DNA from: an uncultured Verrucomicrobia subdivision 3 bacterium
GTDB taxonomy: Bacteria; Verrucomicrobiota; Verrucomicrobiae; Limisphaerales; UBA11358
Length of the DNA stretch: 57,277 nucleotides
Direction: 5' to 3'
NCBI GenBank assembly: GCA_903847285.1
Contig: CAINDH010000170.1
Span: 1 to 57,277, forward strand
Numbering within the stretch: the stretch's first letter is position 1; each line of letters opens with the position of its first letter. The position numbers were made by a program, and so were the translations under genes. This document shows positions 50,989-57,277 of this stretch, one piece after another. The notes beneath the pieces are model-generated. The model was not told where the DNA came from. It searched no databases and was given only the letters and a program-made list of their open reading frames with translations.

Positions 50989-52908
50989 ATGGTTCTGACC
51001 AACAAAAATCTAGACTGGTGGTGCGAGCGGGGGATTTTATTTCTTGTCCTCGGGATGCTTGTTTTTGCGCCACTGGCGTTCGGCGCGGTGGATGCTTGGG
51101 CGTTCTTAATCGTGCAGGCAATGGCGGCGGTGATATTTATTTTATGGGGCGCGAGACTGTGGCTTAAGGCGGCCAAACGGCCAAAAATTCTCTGGCCACC
51201 GCTGGCGTGGGCAGTAGTGGCGTTTGCGGGGTATGCGGTGTTGAGATATTTCACATCGGACATCGAATACGTCGCGCGGCTGGAAGTGATTCAGGTGCTG
51301 CTCTTCGCGGTTATATTTTTTGTGGTGCTCAACAATCTGCGTGGGCAGGAAGAAACCGAGATGGTGGCGTGGACGCTCATTGCGCTGGCGACGCTGGTTT
51401 CGCTGTATGCGGGCGGGCAATTTTTGTCACACTCAGACCGCGTGTGGAATGTGTTCTCAGGCAGCATTGCGCGAGCGAGCGGAACTTACATTTCACCCAA
51501 CCATTTCGCAGGTTTTTTGGAAATGATTTTGCCTATGGCACTGGCCTTTCTGCTGGTGGGCAAGCTGACCGTCATCCCGCGTATCCTGACCGGCTTTGCG
51601 GTGGTGATTATGTTGGTGGGGCTAGCGACCTCTTTTTCGCGCGCAGGTTGGGTGTCCGCTGCGGTGGGCATCACTTTAGTGCTGGGTATTTTGCTGGGGC
51701 ACAAAAATCATCGCCTACACGCGGCGGTGCTGCTGGCGGTGCTGCTGACGGGCGGCGCCATTTTTGTGACGCAGTATCTGGCCAAGTCGCAGGCGTTCAC
51801 ACAGCGGGTCAAAACTTCAGAATCAGCCACGGCGGGGAATAATTACGACTGGGATTCGCGGATGAATATGTGGGGAGCGGCGAAGCGAATGTGGCTGGAT
51901 CATTTTTGGTTTGGCGTGGGACCGGCGCATTACGACTACCGCTTCCGCGAGTATCGCCCGGAAATGCTTCAGGCCCGTCCTGACCGCTGCCATAACGATT
52001 ACCTAAACTTGCTGGCCGACTGGGGCGTAGTTGGCGGAGCGATTGTTTTTACGGGCATGGGCATTTTTATCGTCGGCCTGCTAAAAACCTGGCCACACGT
52101 CCGCCGAGAGGAGAATGACTTTGGCACCGGTCAAAGCAACCGCTTCGCCTTTTTCCTCGGCGCGACCGGCGGTCTGGCCGCGCTGTCAGTGCATTCGCTG
52201 ATGGATTTCAACCTACACATCCCGGCCAACGCGCTGATCGGTGTGACGCTTCTGGCGCTGCTCGCAAGCAACATGCGCTTCGCCACGGAAGTCTACTGGC
52301 TACGGGTGTTTACACGCGAACGGCAGATTCTGACGGCGGTGCTCGGCGGCGTCGTGCTGGCCTTCCTCATTCAGGAATGGCGGCAAACACGCGAAACATT
52401 CTGGCGAGCGCAAGCGCAACGCGAAGGAAATTTCTCCCCGGAACGCGCGGCAGCTTTAAAAAAAGCTTTCGCCGCTGAACCAAAAAATTTCAACACCGCC
52501 TACGAAATCGGTGAATGTTACCGCGTTGAAGGGCTTGAAGGCGGGAAAAACTACCAACTGGTCACGCGACAAGCGGCGGATTGGTATGGCCGTGCCATCA
52601 ATCTCAACCCCCACGACGGCTATAATTTTTCGCGCACCGGCATGTGCCTCGACTGGCTGGGCGACCACGTAGCCGCCGGGAAATTCTTTGCCACTGCTGA
52701 GACACGGGATCCCAATAATTATTATTTGGCATCCGACTTCGGCTGGCATTACGTCCAAACTGGTGATTACGCTGCCGCGCGCCGGTGTTTTCAGCGTTCG
52801 CTCCGGCTTTACGGCGACAACCCAACCGCCATCAACTACCTACAAATTTTGGAGCAAAAACTCACGGAAAAAGCCTCCGGTAAGCCCACCCTGCCGATTT
52901 TTTACTGA
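50989..52908 (+). CDS. O-antigen ligase/polymerase (Wzy_C) with C-terminal TPR domain
   Basis: A 639-residue membrane protein. About 12 transmembrane helices fill residues 15-470. The Wzy_C domain motif lies in SGTYISPNHFAGFLEMILPMAL, the RCHNDYLNLLADWGVVGGAI loop and HSLMDFNLHIPANALIGVTLLALL. TPR-like repeats occupy about 495-625 (AADWYGRAINLNPHDGYNFSRTGMCLDWLGDHVAAGKFFATAE...). Proteins of this type polymerise or ligate polysaccharide units at the periplasmic face. It could be the polymerase that the glycan island lacks, or a glycosylation ligase. It is directly downstream of argJ (4 bp). Confidence 0.88.
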   Translation: MVLTNKNLDWWCERGILFLVLGMLVFAPLAFGAVDAWAFLIVQAMAAVIFILWGARLWLKAAKRPKILWPPLAWAVVAFAGYAVLRYFTSDIEYVARLEVIQVLLFAVIFFVVLNNLRGQEETEMVAWTLIALATLVSLYAGGQFLSHSDRVWNVFSGSIARASGTYISPNHFAGFLEMILPMALAFLLVGKLTVIPRILTGFAVVIMLVGLATSFSRAGWVSAAVGITLVLGILLGHKNHRLHAAVLLAVLLTGGAIFVTQYLAKSQAFTQRVKTSESATAGNNYDWDSRMNMWGAAKRMWLDHFWFGVGPAHYDYRFREYRPEMLQARPDRCHNDYLNLLADWGVVGGAIVFTGMGIFIVGLLKTWPHVRREENDFGTGQSNRFAFFLGATGGLAALSVHSLMDFNLHIPANALIGVTLLALLASNMRFATEVYWLRVFTRERQILTAVLGGVVLAFLIQEWRQTRETFWRAQAQREGNFSPERAAALKKAFAAEPKNFNTAYEIGECYRVEGLEGGKNYQLVTRQAADWYGRAINLNPHDGYNFSRTGMCLDWLGDHVAAGKFFATAETRDPNNYYLASDFGWHYVQTGDYAAARRCFQRSLRLYGDNPTAINYLQILEQKLTEKASGKPTLPIFY

Positions 52909-52920
52909 TGGAAAAGCCAA

Positions 52921-52950
52921 TTGACAATCATTTGGAGGAGTGACTATATT
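52921..52950 (+). promoter_or_regulatory. Strong sigma70-type promoter of the fecR-like gene
   Basis: A perfect -35 TTGACA and -10 TATATT are separated by 18 nt, 12 bp after the ligase stop. The predicted transcription start is near 52957, about 25 bp before the FecR ATG at 52981. Confidence 0.65.
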
Positions 52951-52980
52951 CGCATCAGTCAAAAAAGTAAAAAGACACAT

Positions 52981-53856
52981 ATGAAACAATTTAAAATCCT
53001 CTTGGCCTTTGCCTTTTGCGCAGCCCTGACCCTTACCGCTGCCGCCGGAAACACCAAGCAAGGATATGCCACCGCTGTGCGAGTGGATGGCGATGTGACC
53101 TACTCGCTCGGCGCGGGACAGCCTGAATACCCGCTCGTGGCCGGACGCTTCCTGCCACCCGGAGCCATTGTTTTCACACACACCAACGGCGTGGCTGACT
53201 TGATTCTCGGCAAAGCCATCGACTTGCCTCAAGCCAAGTGGTCGCCCGAGCGCATCTCGCTCTCTCATGATTCCAAAGTTCGCGGGTTTGTCACCTACCG
53301 TCCATCAGCGGACCAGAACGCCATCCGCCTCACACCAAACTCCACTCTGGCCATTGACAAACTGACCATCGAGGACACCGGATCCGACACCGTCAGCGAC
53401 ACGGAACTTGATCTTAAGAAAGGCAAGATTTTCGCCAGCGTCCGCAAACTTTCCGGTGCGTCCCAATACATCGTCAAGCTCCCGACTGGCGTCGCCGGCG
53501 TGCGTGGCACGCTGTTCAGCATAAGCGTTACCGGCGAGGCTGCCTGCTATGAAAGCACCGGCGGCGGCATCATCCTGGCCATCTCTAACCAAAGCACCGG
53601 TGCCACCCAAACTTTTGTGATTGCACCCGGTTTCATGCTTGACCCGAACAGCACCGGCTTGCCGGCGCCACTCACTGACTCGTTAAACAGGACGCTTGAA
53701 CAAGTTTTTGACGCCCTCCGCACCACTTACTTTCATGAAGTAAATTTCGAAAGGGATCATAACGGCGAACACATCTCTCCGACCTCCGGGCACCATGGCA
53801 ATGGGAACGGCAACGGCAACGGCAACGGCAATGGCAATGGTGGTGGTAATGGCTAA
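52981..53856 (+). CDS. Exported FecR-domain protein with Gly-Asn tail
   Basis: A 291-residue protein with a signal peptide (LLAFAFCAALTLTAAA). The FecR domain spans about 90-190, with TELDLKKGKIFASVRKLSGASQYIVKLPTGVAGVRGTLFSI. The C-terminal 18 residues are (GN)n-rich, encoded by a hexanucleotide repeat. FecR domains act as periplasmic sensors of surface signals, or in some proteins as structural modules. I chose ATG at 52981 since it opens the signal peptide and lies just after a strong promoter. A cyclase with CHASE2 sensor follows 79 bp later, and such pairs are common in related bacteria. Confidence 0.9.
   Translation: MKQFKILLAFAFCAALTLTAAAGNTKQGYATAVRVDGDVTYSLGAGQPEYPLVAGRFLPPGAIVFTHTNGVADLILGKAIDLPQAKWSPERISLSHDSKVRGFVTYRPSADQNAIRLTPNSTLAIDKLTIEDTGSDTVSDTELDLKKGKIFASVRKLSGASQYIVKLPTGVAGVRGTLFSISVTGEAACYESTGGGIILAISNQSTGATQTFVIAPGFMLDPNSTGLPAPLTDSLNRTLEQVFDALRTTYFHEVNFERDHNGEHISPTSGHHGNGNGNGNGNGNGNGGGNG
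53797..53853. repeat. Hexanucleotide tandem repeat coding for the GN tail
   Basis: About nine copies of GGCAAC/GGCAAT-type hexamers end the FecR gene. Gain or loss of whole units would keep the frame and only change the tail length. Confidence 0.85.
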
Positions 53857-53887
53857 TAAGACTTTGTAAATTTACTGTTCAGTTATC

Positions 53888-53924
53888 AACCAGCGCAGCC
53901 TTGAGTTGCGCTGGTTTTTTGTTT
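53888..53924 (+). terminator. Rho-independent terminator after the fecR-like gene
   Basis: A 10-bp stem AACCAGCGCA/TGCGCTGGTT is followed by TTTTGTTT. It ends 12 bp before the GTG of the CHASE2-cyclase gene, so that gene is either transcribed by read-through or has its own initiation nearby. Confidence 0.9.
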
Positions 53925-53935
53925 AATCCAACGGC

Positions 53936-56206
53936 GTGCAACTCCAGCGACCTAAACGTGCGCCCGTAATTCTCGCCTTGGTCGTCCTTGCGCTCGTCTC
54001 CAGCCTCCGCATCTGGAACCCCGACTTCATTGAACGCGCAGAATTCATGACCTATGACGCGCGCGTCCGTCACGCGCAAAATTCTTCTGTATCCACCGCC
54101 ACCAATCTTGCGTTTGTGGCAATCGAAGACTCCAGCATCGCAGCGGTTAACAGCGGTAAAGTCAATGACGTTGCATTGAAATACCACTCAGGCCTCTATT
54201 GGCAGCGACACATTTACGGGCGACTCGTGGACGAACTCGCCGTGCAGGGGGCAGAAAGTATCGCCTTCGATGTGCTGTTCGGCGAACTACGCACGGATCA
54301 CCCGCAAGTGCAGATGGCCGAAGGTGGGCTGATGGAGTCGGATGAATTTTTTGCGATACAAACGCGGCGGGCGGGCAATGTGCTGCTCGCCCAAACACCG
54401 GAGGTTGCCCCGCCGGAACTCTTCGCCACAAACGCCTTGGCGCTCGGCGACATCTCCACTGAAAAGGATTCTGATGGTATTCTCCGGCGCGTCCGCGCGT
54501 TTCACGACGTGCGCCGCTGGAACCGAATCATCTGCGAATTCGCAGCCTTGCAGGAAATCAGCGGCGATCTCGATCACGCCACCATTAAGCCGAGGAAAAT
54601 TCTCATTCCACAAACCGGCACGACGAATCTCATCGAAGTCGCTGTGGACGCGGAAAATAATTTTAATGTCGCCGACTTCATCGGCGACAAGCTGCCGCCG
54701 GGGATGTCCGCCAAGGCGAGGGCATTCACCACGCAACGCGTCTGGCACATGGGCATTGTCCTTGCCGCGCAATCGCTGAAACTGGATTTGGCGAAAGCGG
54801 AAATTGATTTGTCGCATGGCAAAATTATTTTACCCGGCCCAAACGGATTTACCCGCACTATCCCCGTGGATCGCGACGGCTTTTTTTATGTAGACTGGCG
54901 GCTTACGCCAGAAGACCCACGCTTGCTGCGCAAGCCAGTCGAATTTCTGCTCGCGCAAGATCGGCTGCGTCTGCTCGGTCAAACAAACGGATTATACAAT
55001 GATTTTCGGGGCAAACTCGTCATCATCGGCTCAGCCGCGCAGGGCAACGACCTCACCGACCGAGGTGCAACGCCGCTGGAGCGCGACACACTCCTCGTTA
55101 GCAAACATTGGAACGTGGCCAACTCCGTTATCACCGGACAATTTCCCCGCCGCACGTCGCTACCGCTGGACATCGCACTCATTCTTCTGCTCGGCACGTT
55201 GACAGCCATCATCACTTGGGAACTGCGCGCCGTGGCCGCAAGCATTTCCGTATTGCTGTTAATGGCGATTTATTTGGGCGCGACGTTTTTTATCTTCACG
55301 CATTTTCGCTGGTGGCTGCCAGCAGTGTATCCGCTCGGCGGCGCGATACTGGCGTTGCACGGCATACTGCTGGTGCATTTGGTTTTCTTCGAAGAGCAGG
55401 ACAAGCGGCGCGTGAAGTCGTTGTTCTCCAAACTCGTTTCGCCGCACATCGTCAACGAACTCTTGCAGGCAGACAAACTGGCGCTTGGCGGCGCGCACCG
55501 CGAGGTCACCGTTTTTTTTGCCGACGTGCGCGGATTCACGACGCTCACCGATCAGATGCAGGAATCTGTGGCCGAGCACATCCGCAACAACCAAGTAGAG
55601 GGTTCCCTTGCGGAAAAATATTTTGAAGAGTCGGCGCGCGAAACGCTGGAGACAGTGAATCTGTATCTCGCGACCGTGGCTGAGGCCATCAAGAAGCACG
55701 ACGGCACGCTCGACAAATACATCGGCGATTGTGTGATGGCCTTCTGGAATGCGCCGACGCAAAACGAAAAACACGCCGTGGCCGCAGTGCGGGCAGCGAT
55801 TGATTCGCAGCGGGCAATTTATGAATTGAATGTGCGGCGGGAAGCGGAAAATCCAGCGCGGCAGGTGGACAACGAGCATCGCACCGCCGCCGGACTGCCA
55901 CCGAAGCCGTTGCACACTTCGCTACAACTCGGCACGGGGATTAATACCGGCCTCGTCACCGTCGGCTTGATGGGTTCGGATGAGCATGGTTTCAACTACA
56001 CCGTTTTCGGGCGCGAGGTAAATTTGGCGAGTCGGCTTGAAGGCGTTTCCGGCAGCGGACGGATTATCATCAGCGACTTGACCTACTTTCAACTGCTGCG
56101 CCACGCGCCGGAGCTAGCCTCGGTCTGCGTGGAGCTTTTTCCCGTTACTGTGAAAGGCATCAAGGACGCCGTGCGGATTTACGAAGTGCCATGGCAGAAT
56201 AAATAA
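53936..56206 (+). CDS. Membrane class III adenylate/guanylate cyclase with CHASE2 sensor
   Basis: A 756-residue protein. One N-terminal transmembrane helix (VILALVVLALVSSL) is followed by a periplasmic CHASE2 domain (about residues 35-400, with FVAIEDSSI...ESIAFDVLFGE). Three more helices follow (IALILLLGTLTAIITW, ISVLLLMAIYLGATFFIF, VYPLGGAILALHGILLVHLV), then the cyclase domain from about 500. Both metal Asp residues (FFADVRGFTTL, YIGDCVMAFW) and the Lys in DGTLDKYIGD are present. At the usual GDxVN it reads FGREVNLASRLEG, so the adenine-selecting Asp is replaced by Arg. Start is GTG at 53936. It probably senses an extracytoplasmic signal together with the FecR protein. Confidence 0.9.
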   Translation: MQLQRPKRAPVILALVVLALVSSLRIWNPDFIERAEFMTYDARVRHAQNSSVSTATNLAFVAIEDSSIAAVNSGKVNDVALKYHSGLYWQRHIYGRLVDELAVQGAESIAFDVLFGELRTDHPQVQMAEGGLMESDEFFAIQTRRAGNVLLAQTPEVAPPELFATNALALGDISTEKDSDGILRRVRAFHDVRRWNRIICEFAALQEISGDLDHATIKPRKILIPQTGTTNLIEVAVDAENNFNVADFIGDKLPPGMSAKARAFTTQRVWHMGIVLAAQSLKLDLAKAEIDLSHGKIILPGPNGFTRTIPVDRDGFFYVDWRLTPEDPRLLRKPVEFLLAQDRLRLLGQTNGLYNDFRGKLVIIGSAAQGNDLTDRGATPLERDTLLVSKHWNVANSVITGQFPRRTSLPLDIALILLLGTLTAIITWELRAVAASISVLLLMAIYLGATFFIFTHFRWWLPAVYPLGGAILALHGILLVHLVFFEEQDKRRVKSLFSKLVSPHIVNELLQADKLALGGAHREVTVFFADVRGFTTLTDQMQESVAEHIRNNQVEGSLAEKYFEESARETLETVNLYLATVAEAIKKHDGTLDKYIGDCVMAFWNAPTQNEKHAVAAVRAAIDSQRAIYELNVRREAENPARQVDNEHRTAAGLPPKPLHTSLQLGTGINTGLVTVGLMGSDEHGFNYTVFGREVNLASRLEGVSGSGRIIISDLTYFQLLRHAPELASVCVELFPVTVKGIKDAVRIYEVPWQNK

Positions 56207-56236
56207 TTTATAACGCCGAGTTATTGAAAAGAATTA

Positions 56237-56266
56237 TCTCTGCGCCTCTGTGACTCTGTGGCAAAA
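56237..56266. repeat. CTCTGCGCCTCTG-type repeat just before coaD
   Basis: ATCTCTGCGCCTCTGTGACT and the following CTGTGGCAAA are near-copies of the CTTTGCG words found before thiD. The element ends 10 bp before the coaD ATG at 56277 and occupies the position of the ribosome-binding region. Confidence 0.5.
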
Positions 56267-56276
56267 TGAAACCGCA

Positions 56277-56756
56277 ATGAGAATCGCCATCTATCCCGGC
56301 AGTTTTGACCCGCTGACCAACGGCCATCTGGACGTGGTGCAGCGCGCCGCGAAGCTATTCGACCGCGTCGTCGTGGCCGTGGCCAAGAATGAGGGCAAAC
56401 ATCCGCTATTCACGCTAGACGAACGCGTGGCACTGGTGAAAGCATCGGTGAAGAAAATGCCAAACGTCACCGTGGATTCATTCGACGGATTGCTGGTGAA
56501 TTACGTCGTCTCCAAAAAAGCGCGGGCCATTGTGCGCGGGCTGCGGGCGATCTCGGATTTTGAATTTGAATTTCAACTCGCGCTGATGAACCGCAAGCTA
56601 AATGAAAATGTGGAAACCATTTTTATGATGCCCAAGGACACCTACACATTCTTGAGCTCACGTATCGTGAAAGAAATTGCAAGGCTCGGCGGTGATGTTC
56701 GCCCATTCGTGCCAGTCCCAGTGCAGGCGGCGTTGAAGAAGAAACTAAAGGCTTGA
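56277..56756 (+). CDS. coaD: Phosphopantetheine adenylyltransferase
   Basis: Transfers AMP from ATP to 4'-phosphopantetheine, the penultimate step of coenzyme A synthesis. It has RIAIYPGSFDPLTNGHLDVVQRA (nucleotidyltransferase TxGH motif), VVAVAKNEGKHPLF, IVRGLRAISDFEFEFQLALMN and YTFLSSRIVKEIARLGGDV. It is 159 residues, normal. ATG at 56277 is chosen since the family starts there (MRIAIYPGSFDP); the longer frame to 56250 runs through a repeat. A DUF177 gene follows after 1 bp. Confidence 0.98.
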   Translation: MRIAIYPGSFDPLTNGHLDVVQRAAKLFDRVVVAVAKNEGKHPLFTLDERVALVKASVKKMPNVTVDSFDGLLVNYVVSKKARAIVRGLRAISDFEFEFQLALMNRKLNENVETIFMMPKDTYTFLSSRIVKEIARLGGDVRPFVPVPVQAALKKKLKA

Positions 56757-56757
56757 A

Positions 56758-57231
56758 ATGTCCCTGAAAATAAACTTACGCCACTTGGAAGCTGACGAGC
56801 TTCACCTGAAAGGTGAATTGCCGGTGGCAGAGATACAATTTGATTTGCAGGACGACTTGATTCGGCTGGAAAAACCATTGCGCTATGATCTGACTGTCGA
56901 ACAGTTGCACGACAGCTTGCTGGTGCAAGGTTCGTTGAAGCTGGTGCTGAATTGTGAGTGCGTGCGCTGCCTAAAACCCTTCACACACAAGCTGGTCATG
57001 GACGATTGGGCGCTGCATTTGCCCCTGGAAGGCGATGAAAAGGTGTCCGTCGTGAACGATTCCGTGGACTTGACTCCCTTCCTGCGGGAAGATATGCTGC
57101 TTGAATTTCCGCAACATCCGTTGTGCAAACCGGAGTGTGCGGGATTGATGAAAAAAGCTGAGGTTCACAAGGCCGACGATGAAGAGAAAGCGCCGTCCCC
57201 GTGGACCGAACTGGATAAACTGAAACTTTAA
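56758..57231 (+). CDS. DUF177/YceD-family protein
   Basis: A 157-residue protein with the DUF177 Cys pattern: NCECVRCLKPFTH, then HPLCKPECAGLM near the C-terminus. In other bacteria YceD is encoded directly before rpmF and affects 23S rRNA maturation or accumulation. Here rpmF follows 12 bp downstream, which fits. It starts 1 bp after the coaD stop. Confidence 0.9.
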   Translation: MSLKINLRHLEADELHLKGELPVAEIQFDLQDDLIRLEKPLRYDLTVEQLHDSLLVQGSLKLVLNCECVRCLKPFTHKLVMDDWALHLPLEGDEKVSVVNDSVDLTPFLREDMLLEFPQHPLCKPECAGLMKKAEVHKADDEEKAPSPWTELDKLKL

Positions 57232-57243
57232 TTTAATAAATTT

Positions 57244-57277
57244 ATGGGCGTTCCAAAAAGAAAACCTTCGACGAGCC
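57244..57277 (+). CDS. rpmF: 50S ribosomal protein L32 (5' end only)
   Basis: ATG at 57244 begins MGVPKRKPSTS, the conserved opening of L32 (VPKRKxSxS). The gene is cut by the window end after 11 codons. Its position after DUF177 is the standard order. Confidence 0.92.
   Translation, partial: MGVPKRKPSTS

Overview
The window looks like a chromosomal segment of a free-living Gram-negative bacterium of the PVC group, most likely Verrucomicrobiota subdivision 3 (Pedosphaera/Limisphaera-like). This is inferred from the gene set, not from a database search. Indicators are an H-X9-DG pseudopilin, a DUF3106 protein, a FecR/CHASE2-cyclase pair, secreted proteins with a shared C-terminal module, large TPR proteins, and several families of degenerate intergenic repeats. 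There are no phage, plasmid, IS, CRISPR, rRNA or tRNA genes that I can see.

Layout. 1-2.4 kb: hemE-hemN (haem synthesis, minus; hemN is cut by the window edge). 2.5-5.8 kb: an unusual class III cyclase (minus), divergent from a membrane protein/DUF3106 pair. 5.9-7.4 kb: purH. 7.5-12.2 kb: an exopolysaccharide export operon (minus) of outer-membrane beta-barrel, tyrosine autokinase, short OPX lipoprotein and FHA protein. A strong terminator lies directly before the kinase gene. 12.4-17.2 kb: polX, a GNAT acetyltransferase, thiD and a secreted subtilase-like protein.

17.3-32 kb is a glycan-synthesis island. It holds a dehydrogenase/SDR/epimerase operon; three glycosyltransferases and a fourth, more divergent one; three methyltransferases (one FkbM, one sugar C-methyltransferase type); a hexapeptide acyltransferase; RfbD- and RfbC-like deoxysugar enzymes; a second epimerase; and a Wzx-like flippase. 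No initiating phosphoglycosyltransferase and no rfbA/rfbB are present, so the pathway must be completed elsewhere. 32-34 kb: hisI, a TPR protein and a cupin.

34.1-38.2 kb is a starch locus (minus): a secreted protein with four starch-binding-like modules, then a pseudopilin, then a secreted GH13 amylase. A second, 1033-residue multidomain GH13 enzyme lies at 43.1-46.2 kb on the opposite strand. Between them (38.3-43.0 kb) is an operon of SxtK-like (a 50-residue gene read directly from the DNA), SxtI-like carbamoyltransferase, SxtJ-like and an SGNH/TPR protein.

46.5-57.3 kb: a methyltransferase, argC, rplM-rpsI, argJ followed by an O-antigen-ligase/TPR protein, FecR and CHASE2-cyclase genes, then coaD, a DUF177 gene and the start of rpmF. 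The most notable signals are the SxtK-I-J-SGNH operon, the starch locus with an inserted pseudopilin and candidate shared operators, a C-terminal module common to three secreted proteins, the barrel/short-OPX export pair, and repeats inserted in frame into two housekeeping enzymes.
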